From CAMAXB01 sp964476565 (GTDB lineage: Bacteria; Verrucomicrobiota; Verrucomicrobiia; Opitutales; Opitutaceae), in contig CAYZBG010000020.1 in assembly GCA_964476565.1 (NCBI GenBank), forward strand, positions 1 through 64,000: 64,000 nt of DNA, given 5' to 3'. Below the pieces are notes generated by a model that saw only the letters and a program-made list of their open reading frames with translations, made no database searches and had not been told where the DNA came from. This document shows, piece after piece, positions 39,350 through 47,433 of the stretch (its first letter is position 1; each line of letters starts with the position of its first letter). Made by a program: the position numbers and the translations under genes.

Positions 39350-40995
39350 ACCACTCCACCGGGCGCCTGCTGCCGCCGCAAGGTTTCGCGGAAGGCCGCG
39401 AGGCTGCGTTCTCCGCCACCTGCGGGAAGAAAGAAAATGCTCACCGTGGTCCCTTCGAAGAGCGCACTCTCCACCACCGTGGCCGCTCCGTGCCGTTTGG
39501 CGATGCCATAGACGCCGGCCAGCCCGAGACCCGGACCTTTGCCCGGATCACGGGTTGTATAAAAGGGCTCGAACACCCGCTCGATGCGTTCCGCACTCAT
39601 GCCTTCGCCTTGGTCGGACACGGCCAGGCAGACCGTATGGCCGGCGGTGATGTGCGGATACCGCTCGCGAAACGTTTCGGACGGAGTCCGATGCCTGAGG
39701 CTCAACCGGATCATGCCGGTGCGACCCGTCATCGCCTCGATGGCATTGTCCAGCAGCTGCAACAACGCCTGCCGGATCTCCGGCACATAACAGCTGACCT
39801 CAGGACAGTCGCGGTCGACCTCGATCTCCAACCGCACGCCCTCCGGCATCCGTGGCCGGGCGATTTCAGCGAGATCATCGACCATGGGCTGCAGGGATTC
39901 CCGGACGAGGGCAAATTGCGGGTCATGCCCGAGTTCGAGCATGCGTTGCACGACGTCCCGGGCCCGGCGGCAAGACTGCAACGAATCGCGCAACCATGGC
40001 TCCACCACGTGCCCGGGCGGAATCTCCAGTTGAGCGAGCTGGATGTTGCCCATGATCGCCGCGAGCTGGTTGTTGAATTCATGGGCCACCCCACCGGCCA
40101 GGGTGCCAACCGCCTCAAGTTTGCGCGCATGGTTGAAATGGGCCTCCAACACCCGTTCGCGATGTTCGATTCGGCGGGTCTCCGTCAGGTCCATCCAGAT
40201 GTGAACCCAGCCGGCCGTGCCCCCGTCCGGAGCACGCAGGGCCCGTCGTGAAGCGAGGACGCGCCGGCGACGATTGTCGCCAAAATCCACCACGAGTTCC
40301 ACCTGCGGCGGCGGATCGGATGGCATCGCGCCTTCCATGAGGGCGGCAAACGACAGGGGCGTGCCATCCGGAAGCGAGCAACGAAACGCCTCGCCCAACC
40401 GCTCCGCATCGCGACCGATCCGGGGCTCGCGTCCCCACAAGGCCACCGTCTCCCGGTTGAAGGATGTGACGCAACCATCCCGGTCGGCGGTGAAAACGGC
40501 CGCCGGCAGCGCCTCGATCGTTTCGCGCAGCAGCGCATTGCTCCACCGCACCCACTCACGGGCCCGTCGCTCCGCCACGGCTCGCTCGAGCGTGTGCGGA
40601 AGGATCTGCAGATAACGCCGGTCCAGGTCCTTGAGCAGATAATCCGCCGCGCCGGATTTCAACGCCCGCACCGCCAGCGCGAGGTTGTCCATGCCCGAAA
40701 CCAGCACCTTCGGCACGTCGGTATGCTCCGCGAGCAGGTCGATGCCCTCGCCATCCGGCAGCCGATGATCCAGCAGCACGGCGTCGAAGGATCCGGCCGC
40801 AAGCTGCGCGCGCGCCTCGGCGAGCGTCACCGCCTCGACGAGCGCGTACGGCAGGCGATGCTCCGCCACATGGCGCTGCAAGGCCCGCCGGTCGACCGCA
40901 TCATCCTCGACCACCAGCAGGCGCAGGCCTTCGCTCGCGGCCGAGGGCGAAGCCGGAAAAAAGGGAACCGTCGAACCGGGTGAAGCTGGAGTCAT
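39346..40995 (-). CDS. Receiver-PAS-histidine kinase
   Basis: A 549-residue soluble protein. The N-terminal receiver (residues 23-140) has phospho-acceptor Asp76 in AVLLDHRLPDGEG, the PAS domain spans about 155-275, HisKA has His305 in GGVAHEFNNQL, and HATPase has LLDNAIEAM, SDQGEGMSAE and GKGPGLGLA. A receiver ahead of the kinase suggests that it is switched on by phosphate from another kinase. It overlaps its neighbours by four bases at both ends, so it is translationally coupled within the operon from 42547 leftward. Confidence 0.93.
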   Translation of the reverse strand: MTPASPGSTVPFFPASPSAASEGLRLLVVEDDAVDRRALQRHVAEHRLPYALVEAVTLAEARAQLAAGSFDAVLLDHRLPDGEGIDLLAEHTDVPKVLVSGMDNLALAVRALKSGAADYLLKDLDRRYLQILPHTLERAVAERRAREWVRWSNALLRETIEALPAAVFTADRDGCVTSFNRETVALWGREPRIGRDAERLGEAFRCSLPDGTPLSFAALMEGAMPSDPPPQVELVVDFGDNRRRRVLASRRALRAPDGGTAGWVHIWMDLTETRRIEHRERVLEAHFNHARKLEAVGTLAGGVAHEFNNQLAAIMGNIQLAQLEIPPGHVVEPWLRDSLQSCRRARDVVQRMLELGHDPQFALVRESLQPMVDDLAEIARPRMPEGVRLEIEVDRDCPEVSCYVPEIRQALLQLLDNAIEAMTGRTGMIRLSLRHRTPSETFRERYPHITAGHTVCLAVSDQGEGMSAERIERVFEPFYTTRDPGKGPGLGLAGVYGIAKRHGAATVVESALFEGTTVSIFFLPAGGGERSLAAFRETLRRQQAPGGVV

Positions 40996-41405
40996 GGGGC
41001 GGACTCGCTCAACGACCAGTAGGCCTGGATCGTGCGCATGACTTCCACGAACTGCGGATAGTCGACCGGCTTCACCATGTAGCCCGCCACGCTGTGGCGG
41101 AAACTCTCGAGGCGGTCCTTCTCCTCACGCGACGTGGTGAGAACCACGACGGGAATGCGGCTGAGCTGGGGATCGGCCTTCACATGGCGGAGGAACTCAA
41201 GGCCGTTCATTCGCGGCATATTGAGATCGAGTAAAATCAGTCCCGGCGACACCGGAGCTCCGGCCTGGAGATAAGCCAGCGCCTGCTCGCCGTTGTGCAC
41301 GACGTGCAGCGGATTGACCGCGCCCAGCTCGCGCAGGGCCCGTTTCACCGTCATCACGTCGACGAGGTCGTCTTCCACGAGGAGCAGAGGCAGCGCGTTT
41401 CTCAT
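40992..41405 (-). CDS. Single-domain response regulator, Rcp1-like
   Basis: A 137-residue receiver with the acidic pair in LLLVEDDLVDVMT, Asp60 in LILLDLNMPRMNGLEF, and the conserved Lys in GYMVKPVDYPQF. The form resembles the Rcp1 class that pairs with phytochrome-like kinases. It lies between two kinases with 4-base overlaps on each side (ATGA), so it is likely the direct phosphate acceptor of the upstream PAS kinase. Confidence 0.93.
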   Translation of the reverse strand: MRNALPLLLVEDDLVDVMTVKRALRELGAVNPLHVVHNGEQALAYLQAGAPVSPGLILLDLNMPRMNGLEFLRHVKADPQLSRIPVVVLTTSREEKDRLESFRHSVAGYMVKPVDYPQFVEVMRTIQAYWSLSESAP

Positions 41406-42547
41406 GCGTGTTGGGCTTTGGGGGTTCGGACCGGCGCCTTGGGCAGACGGAAGGAAAAGGTGCTGCCCTCGCCGAGCTTGGACTCAACCCAGACCTGGCC
41501 GCCGCAGACTTCGACGTTCTTTTTCACCACGGCGAGGCCGATGCCGGTGCTTTCCGCTTCGTCACGGGCAGTGAGCGTCTGGAAGATCTGAAAAATCTTC
41601 TCGAAATAGCGTTCATCGATGCCGGGGCCCGTGTCCCGCACATGAAACGTCCACGCCTCCGGCGATTCCGCCCAGCCGATCCAAATCCGTCCGTCCGGAC
41701 GGCCCATGTACTTCACCGCGTTGGAAATCAGGTTCTCGAACACCTGCGTCAGCCGGGTTCGTTCGCAGTAGACCGTGGGCATGGACGCCCCGATCTCGAC
41801 CCGGATGCCGGCGGGCGGGCCCAGCATCTCAACGATCTCGTGCAGCAGCGGGCCGACGTCGATCGCAGCCACCTCCTCCTGCTCGCGACCGATGCGGGAG
41901 TAGCGCAGGATTCCGTCGACCAGGGCATCCATGCGCTTGACCCGACCGAGCAGCAGGCCGAGTTGGCTGCGCCCGTCGGGACCCAGCTTTTCCGCATAAT
42001 CCTCCGCCAGCCAGCTCGCCAGGGAACTGATCGCGCGCAACGGCGCCTTCAGGTCATGCGAGACCACGTAGGCAAACTGGTTCAACTCCTGGTTGATCTC
42101 CTTCAGCTCCGCCATCAGCTCGGCCTGCCGTTGCTCCGCCCGCTTGCGCTCCGTAATGTCGGCGCGGATGGCGATATGTTCCTTCGGCCGTCCATCCGGA
42201 CCGAGAAACGGCACGATGGTCGTATCCACCCAGTAAAGGGCTCCATCCTTCGCCCGGTTGCAGATCTCACCCTTCCAGACTTCGCCCCGCGTGATGGTGC
42301 GCCACAGGCCCTGGAAAAATTCCGGAGGATGATGCCGGGAGTTGATGATGCGATGATCCTGCCCGAGGAGCTCATCCCGGCTGTACTTCGAGATCGCACA
42401 GAACTTGTCGTTGACCCGCAGGATGCGCCCGCGCGCATCGGTCACCGCCACGATCGCATGCTCGTCGAGCGCCTTGGTGAGGTTGAGCAGTTCCTGCGAC
42501 GCCGTGGCCGCCGCCGGCATCACGCCGGTCGTCGATGGGTCGGTCAT
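41402..42547 (-). CDS. PAS-domain sensor histidine kinase
   Basis: A 381-residue soluble kinase: PAS/PAC at about residues 20-140 (DEHAIVAVTDARGRILRVN, then ITERKRAEQ), HisKA with His164 in YVVSHDLKAPLRAI, and HATPase with FENLISNAVKYMG, RDTGPGIDE and ESTGIGLAVVKK. ATG 42547 is preceded by AAAGGAG at a good distance, one of the few clear Shine-Dalgarno sites in the window; an earlier in-frame start at 42709 is rejected. It heads the minus-strand signalling operon. Confidence 0.94.
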   Translation of the reverse strand: MTDPSTTGVMPAAATASQELLNLTKALDEHAIVAVTDARGRILRVNDKFCAISKYSRDELLGQDHRIINSRHHPPEFFQGLWRTITRGEVWKGEICNRAKDGALYWVDTTIVPFLGPDGRPKEHIAIRADITERKRAEQRQAELMAELKEINQELNQFAYVVSHDLKAPLRAISSLASWLAEDYAEKLGPDGRSQLGLLLGRVKRMDALVDGILRYSRIGREQEEVAAIDVGPLLHEIVEMLGPPAGIRVEIGASMPTVYCERTRLTQVFENLISNAVKYMGRPDGRIWIGWAESPEAWTFHVRDTGPGIDERYFEKIFQIFQTLTARDEAESTGIGLAVVKKNVEVCGGQVWVESKLGEGSTFSFRLPKAPVRTPKAQHA

Positions 42548-42669
42548 GAGGCCGCTCCTTTCGCACCCGTCGGGCACCCATCCAAAGCAAGCGAACCGCA
42601 AGATCGAAGATCGGACCGTGACATGACTGAACACTATCTTCGGCGCGGTTTCGGGCGACCAAAACCCGC

Positions 42670-42684
42670 TAAGGATATTCCTTA
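42670..42684. promoter_or_regulatory. Inverted repeat in the kinase / chemoreceptor divergent region
   Basis: TAAGGA and TCCTTA flank a 3-base centre in the 210 bases between the divergent PAS kinase and chemoreceptor genes. It is a plausible operator; no matching regulator is known. Confidence 0.35.
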
Positions 42685-42757
42685 TGGCGAGGGCGCCGTT
42701 CCACCTCAAGCCGGCCGGCGAAACACCCGATGATTTTCACCAATCCCACCCGCATCC

Positions 42758-44350
42758 ATGAACACCTGGACGATTGGAAAACGTATCACCGTCACCAGCG
42801 GCCTGCTTTGCATGCTGCTCTTTGTGATCGGAGGCGTCGCTTGGAACCGTCTGCAGTCCATTCAGGACGAATCGCTGCACCTGAAGGACAACGTGATCCC
42901 GGGAATGAACCTGAGCGCCGCGTTCTACAGCAATCTGGCCAAGGGGTTCATCCGCACCCAACGCTATGTGGAGTCGACCGACGAGGGAGAACGGGCGGCC
43001 CTGATGAAGGAAATGCAGGACTTTACCCAGGCGGCCGACACCGCCATTGCCGCCTACGAAGCCAATCTGACCGCGGCCGAGGATCGCGCCCTGTTCGCCA
43101 CCATGAACGAGGCGAAGACCGTCTACCGCCGCGCCCGCGAACAGTACCTGAACCTCGTCACGGAGGGGAAGTCCGGCGACGCCGATGCCTTCCTCACCGC
43201 CAGCTATTTTCCCGCTTATCGGGCATACGCCCTCGCCGCGGAAAACATTCTTCAGTACAACGCCAAGGAAGGTGACTTCCTTTCAGCTGCGATCGCGGCG
43301 AGCGCCCTGGGTGCGAATCGCATGATCGTCTCGGCGTCCGCCCTTGGCCTCGCGCTCGGCATGATCGCCAGCTTCTTCGTGGTGCGAAGCACCAACCGCA
43401 TCCTGGGCGAGGTGGCCCGCCAGCTGGTCGGGGGCGCGATGCAGACGTCGTCGGCCGCGCACCAGGTGGCGTCCGCGAGCCAGTCCCTCGCCGAGGGCGC
43501 CAGCGAACAGGCGGCCTCCCTGGAGGAGACCAGTTCCTCGCTAGAGGAGATTGCCAGCATGACCAAGCGCAACGCCGAGGCTGCGACGCAGGCCAAGCAG
43601 CTTTCCAACCAGACGCGCGGCGCCGCCGAGTCCGGCGCGGCCAGCATGGCCGAGATGCAGCAGGCGATGGGCGCGATCAAGGAATCGTCGGCCAGCATCG
43701 CCAAGATCGTGAAGACGATCGATGAGATCGCCTTCCAGACCAACATCCTTGCCCTCAACGCCGCCGTCGAGGCCGCCCGCGCCGGCGAGGCCGGCGCCGG
43801 CTTCGCCGTGGTCGCCGACGAAGTGCGCTCGCTCGCCCAGCGCTCGGCGCAGTCCGCCAAGGAAACCGCGTCAAAGATCGAGGAATCCGTCAGCCGCAGC
43901 GACTACGGCGTTCAGATCAGCGAGAAAGTCTCCCAGAGCTTTGCCGACATTGTCCAGAAGGCCCGCCGCGTCGACGAACTGGTCGCCGAGATCGCCACGG
44001 GCTCCAACGAGCAGAGCCGCGGCGTCGAACAGGTGGCCACGGCGGTGCAACAGATGGACAAAGTCACCCAGACCAACGCCGCCAGCGCCGAGGAATCCGC
44101 CAGCGCCGCGGAAGAGCTCAATGCCCAGGCCGAACGCGTGCGGGAATCCGTCAACGCCCTCGAAGCCCTGGTCAACGGCCGGTCGTCCGGCAGCGCTCCC
44201 GCCGACCGCGCGGTGTCCGCACGCCCGCCGGCGCCCCGCCCCGCCAAGAGCGAACCCAAGGCACCGGCCGCCCCGGGGCCGAAGGTCCCCACTCCCCATT
44301 CCGCCAAGGCACCCGACCACGCCGCCGACCACGCCGCATTCTTCAGCTGA
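42758..44350 (+). CDS. Methyl-accepting chemotaxis protein without HAMP domain
   Basis: A 530-residue chemoreceptor. TM1 spans residues 12-30, a four-helix-bundle sensor region about 35-185, and TM2 about 190-212. The signalling domain holds the conserved hairpin tip DEIAFQTNILALNAAVEAARAGE-type sequence and adaptor-contact residues. The cytoplasmic domain follows TM2 almost directly (RSTNRILGEVARQL, then the bundle), leaving no room for a HAMP domain. The C-terminal 60 residues are Pro/Ala/His-rich and disordered. No cheA or cheW is nearby, so it may serve a remote pathway. Confidence 0.93.
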   Translation: MNTWTIGKRITVTSGLLCMLLFVIGGVAWNRLQSIQDESLHLKDNVIPGMNLSAAFYSNLAKGFIRTQRYVESTDEGERAALMKEMQDFTQAADTAIAAYEANLTAAEDRALFATMNEAKTVYRRAREQYLNLVTEGKSGDADAFLTASYFPAYRAYALAAENILQYNAKEGDFLSAAIAASALGANRMIVSASALGLALGMIASFFVVRSTNRILGEVARQLVGGAMQTSSAAHQVASASQSLAEGASEQAASLEETSSSLEEIASMTKRNAEAATQAKQLSNQTRGAAESGAASMAEMQQAMGAIKESSASIAKIVKTIDEIAFQTNILALNAAVEAARAGEAGAGFAVVADEVRSLAQRSAQSAKETASKIEESVSRSDYGVQISEKVSQSFADIVQKARRVDELVAEIATGSNEQSRGVEQVATAVQQMDKVTQTNAASAEESASAAEELNAQAERVRESVNALEALVNGRSSGSAPADRAVSARPPAPRPAKSEPKAPAAPGPKVPTPHSAKAPDHAADHAAFFS

Positions 44351-44421
44351 TTCGCCCTGCGCCTGCCGATCCCGGCCCGCCATGGCGAGCCGGAGCCGCC
44401 GGGTGCAGACGCCTCTGACGC

Positions 44422-44880
44422 ATGATCGCCGCCCCTTCCTCCCCCGCCTCCGGGCCAGCTCCGGAGCTGCCGGACCGCATCCCAACAGCCGAGACAACGG
44501 GATCCGATCTCCGCTGCGACATTCTGGTGGTCGAAGACGATGCCGCCGTCGCCACCTTGCTCGAGAACACCCTCCGACGACAGGGACATCGCGTACGCCG
44601 GAGCTGCGACGGCCACGAAGCCATGGCTTACCTGCGCCGGAATCCGGTCCGTCTTGTGATCACGGACATCTTCATGCCGGAATCGGACGGCCTCGACCTG
44701 ATCATCAAGCTCACCGCATTCAATCCGTCCACGGCGATCCTGGCCATTTCGGGCGGGAGCCGTATTGGCGGCCCCGAAAGCTATCTCAAGCTGGCCCGGC
44801 TGCTGGGTTGCCGCCGGACCTTGGCAAAGCCGTTCGAACTGCCCCAGCTGCTCGCCGTCGTCGACGAACTGCTCGTGTAG
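44422..44880 (+). CDS. Single-domain response regulator
   Basis: A 152-residue receiver with a 30-residue Pro/Ala-rich leader. The acidic pair is in ILVVEDDAAVA, phospho-acceptor Asp82 in LVITDIFMPESDG, and Lys in LAKPFELPQ. The form resembles receivers in hybrid phosphorelays, not CheY proper. It follows the chemoreceptor by 71 bases on the same strand and is probably co-transcribed. Confidence 0.9.
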   Translation: MIAAPSSPASGPAPELPDRIPTAETTGSDLRCDILVVEDDAAVATLLENTLRRQGHRVRRSCDGHEAMAYLRRNPVRLVITDIFMPESDGLDLIIKLTAFNPSTAILAISGGSRIGGPESYLKLARLLGCRRTLAKPFELPQLLAVVDELLV

Positions 44881-44893
44881 GGGCAGGAACGGC

Positions 44894-45427
44894 TCACTCG
44901 ATCCCGAGTTTCTTGCGTCCCTCAGCCGAGATCATCTGTGGCGTCCACTGCGGGTCCCAGACGATGTGCACCTTCGCCGACTCGACCGTGGGCAGCGCGG
45001 CGATTTTCTGCCGGGCGTCCTCCGCGATGACCGGCCCCATGCCGCAGCCCGGCGCCGTGAGCGTCATCTTCACGTCCACCGTCCGGCCGCCCGACGGCAG
45101 CGTTTCGACCGCCAGGTCGTAGACCAAACCGAGATCGACGATGTTGACCGGGATCTCCGGGTCGAAACAGGTCTTCAACACGGACCAGACCGTGCTTTCG
45201 TCGAAGTCACCCGACGCCGGTCCGGCGGCGTCCTCCGCGGACGGCGTGTAGCCGGCGATGGCGTCGGCGTGTTCGCGGGCGATGCGGAAAAGTCCCTGTT
45301 CCGTGCGCACGGTCACGTTGCCGCCGAGATCCTGCATCAGCTGCACGGATACACCGGCGGGAAGTGTGTGGGGCGTGCCGGCCGGGATCAGCGTGGCCGG
45401 CACCTCGCGAGTAAGCGTATGGGTCAT
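44894..45427 (-). CDS. sufT: Fe-S cluster assembly factor SufT (DUF59/MIP18 family)
   Basis: A 177-residue protein. The N-terminal 75 residues form the SufT-specific region; the C-terminal MIP18 domain has CFDPEIPVNIVDLGLVYDL, MTLTAPGCGMGPVI and VHIVWDPQWTPQMIS. SufT assists iron-sulfur cluster maturation, mostly when demand is high. ATG 45427 is chosen because upstream in-frame sequence overlaps sppA. It is 53 bases downstream of sppA on the same strand. No other suf genes are present. Confidence 0.9.
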   Translation of the reverse strand: MTHTLTREVPATLIPAGTPHTLPAGVSVQLMQDLGGNVTVRTEQGLFRIAREHADAIAGYTPSAEDAAGPASGDFDESTVWSVLKTCFDPEIPVNIVDLGLVYDLAVETLPSGGRTVDVKMTLTAPGCGMGPVIAEDARQKIAALPTVESAKVHIVWDPQWTPQMISAEGRKKLGIE

Positions 45428-45480
45428 GGGAAAACGAGGGTTGTGGGCAGGTCGGTCGGGAGCGTTCGGGCCGGGCGGGC

Positions 45481-47298
45481 TCAGCGCAAGCGCAGTTCCA
45501 CCGGCAGCCGCGCGTAGAGGCCGCGCGGATCGTTCAGGTTGGCCACCCAGCGCAGATCGTCCTGAAGCCGGGCCAGCCAGGCCTGCACCGGACCGTCTCC
45601 GACGCGGGCCGCCGGATGGAGATCCTCGAGCCACTCCGCCAGCGCCTCGGCCAGCGGTTTGCTGCGCGGGTACTCCACGATGTCGTACCCGGCGCCCAGT
45701 CCGGCCTGCTCCGCCGCATAGTCCAGGGCGGACTCCAGCCCGCCCAACTCGTCGACGAGCCCGAGTTTCAGGGCCTGCGTGCCCGACCACACCCGTCCCT
45801 GCGCGATTTCCTCCACCACCGCGCGCTCAAGCTTCCGGCCCTCGGCCACCTTGGCGAGGAACTGGTCGTAGATCCAGTCCACCAGCCCCTGCACCACCGC
45901 CAGCTCCTCCGGGGTCTTCGGCCGGTTGATGCCAAAGCTGTCGGCAAACCGTCCGGTCTTCACGCTGTCCCACGTCAGCCCCAGCCGTTCGTTGGCGAGC
46001 TCCTGCACGTCGAAATGCACCCCGAAGACGCCGATCGAGCCCGTGATTGTGCTCGGTTCGGCAAAGATGCGGTCGCCGTAGGCGCCGATCCAATACCCGC
46101 CTGACGCGGCGTAGGAACCCATGGAGACGATCACCGGCTTCGACTCCCGCGCCAGTTTCAGTTCGCGCTGGATATGTTCCGACGCCGAGGCGGAGCCGCC
46201 CGGACTGTTCACCCGCACCACGATCGCCTTGATGTCGTCGTCCTGACGGAGACGGCGCAGCTCGCGCGAAAAACTCGTTCCGCCCACCTGATCGGGGCCG
46301 CCCTCGCCGTCGACAATGTCGCCCTCGGCATAGATCACCGCGATGCGCCCGGAGCCGCCGCCTTCCACCGGCGGGGTCGGTCCCAGGCCCTGTGCGTTCA
46401 GATAATCGTCCAGCGCAATCTGGGTGAAGGACTCGGTCGGATCGGTCACCCCGGTCGCTTCCTTCAGGTCCGCAATCACCTCGTCGCGGTAGGCCACGCG
46501 CGTCACGAGCCCGGCGGCCAGCGCGCGGTCCGGGCGAATGATGCCTTCGGCATCGACCACGGCCTGGACCGCAGCGGGCTCGAGCTGACGGCTGGCGGCG
46601 ATGTCGGCCAGCAAGTCGCTCCAGACATCGCCGAGCAATTGCACGTACTGCTCGCGACTCTCCGGACTCAGATCCGACCGCGTGAAGGGCTCCACGGCGG
46701 ACTTGTACTTGCCCACCCGCGTGACCTGCACGCCGACCCCGAATTTCTCCAGGGCTTGCGCGAAGAACATCGGCTGCGCGGCCAGGCCGGGCATTTCGAG
46801 CAGGCCGTAGGGATCGATCACGATCTCATCGGCCACCGACGCCAGGTAGTATTCGCGCGTCGTGGGCTGTTCCAAGTAGGCCACCACCGGCTTGCCACTC
46901 TCCTTGTACGTCTGCAGCGCACGACGAAACTCCTTCAACGCCGCGAATCCGGACCCGACCCCCGAAGGCGCGAGTTCGCCGACGAGCACGAGGCCCGCAA
47001 TGCGGTCGTCCGTCCCCGCCGCCTCCAGCGCCTTCACCGCGGTGCGCAGCTGCAGCCGCCCCGGCTCGCCGGAGCGTCCGAGCACGTCCAGCAACCCGCC
47101 GCCGGAGATGGGTTCCGGTGCGTCGGTCAGGTTGATGGAAAGGTCGACCACGAGGTACGAACCGGCCTTCACCGGCTGCGCCTTTTCGCCCATGAGCGAG
47201 ATCGCAGCCACGAAACCGAAGAGCAGGACGGTCGCCCCGAACACAAAGAGCAGCAACGCCACGAAGGTGCCCAGCAACGACGCAAAAAAGGTTTTCAT
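45481..47298 (-). CDS. sppA: Signal peptide peptidase SppA, 67K type
   Basis: A 605-residue inner-membrane protease with one N-terminal membrane anchor (residues 8-35) and tandem ClpP-like domains, close to the 618 residues of the E. coli form. The Ser-Lys dyad is present: Lys199 in GKYKSAVEPF of the N-terminal domain and Ser399 in GSYAASGGYW of the C-terminal domain. It degrades signal peptides left in the membrane. A 16-bp palindrome abuts the start codon. sufT follows on the same strand. Confidence 0.95.
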   Translation of the reverse strand: MKTFFASLLGTFVALLLFVFGATVLLFGFVAAISLMGEKAQPVKAGSYLVVDLSINLTDAPEPISGGGLLDVLGRSGEPGRLQLRTAVKALEAAGTDDRIAGLVLVGELAPSGVGSGFAALKEFRRALQTYKESGKPVVAYLEQPTTREYYLASVADEIVIDPYGLLEMPGLAAQPMFFAQALEKFGVGVQVTRVGKYKSAVEPFTRSDLSPESREQYVQLLGDVWSDLLADIAASRQLEPAAVQAVVDAEGIIRPDRALAAGLVTRVAYRDEVIADLKEATGVTDPTESFTQIALDDYLNAQGLGPTPPVEGGGSGRIAVIYAEGDIVDGEGGPDQVGGTSFSRELRRLRQDDDIKAIVVRVNSPGGSASASEHIQRELKLARESKPVIVSMGSYAASGGYWIGAYGDRIFAEPSTITGSIGVFGVHFDVQELANERLGLTWDSVKTGRFADSFGINRPKTPEELAVVQGLVDWIYDQFLAKVAEGRKLERAVVEEIAQGRVWSGTQALKLGLVDELGGLESALDYAAEQAGLGAGYDIVEYPRSKPLAEALAEWLEDLHPAARVGDGPVQAWLARLQDDLRWVANLNDPRGLYARLPVELRLR

Positions 47299-47302
47299 AG
47301 TC

Positions 47303-47318
47303 AGGTTGCCGGCAACCT
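47303..47318. promoter_or_regulatory. 16-bp palindrome next to the sppA start
   Basis: A perfect 16-base palindrome (AGGTTGCCGGCAACCT) begins four bases upstream of the sppA ATG, in the region shared with the divergent gene at 47434. It fits a dimeric regulator site or an mRNA hairpin over the start. Confidence 0.45.
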
Positions 47319-47433
47319 AGGCAGATCGGGCGTTTCAGCCAGTCGAAAGGCGGAAGCCGGCGTCCGCCCAATTGTTCCAATCGCGCGCTTTCCTTTTGTC
47401 CGGCGGCACGCTGGACTGGGCCCCGCTTCCACC

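Noticed and set aside
42601..42630. Third copy of the REP-like repeat (AAGATCGAAGATCGGACC)
   Set aside because: It resembles the repeat's first part only loosely and lacks the GGCCCGC hairpin.
46174..47433. Plus-strand extension upstream of the gene at 47434
   Set aside because: It is antisense to sppA and has no family resemblance; the conserved N-terminus begins at 47434.
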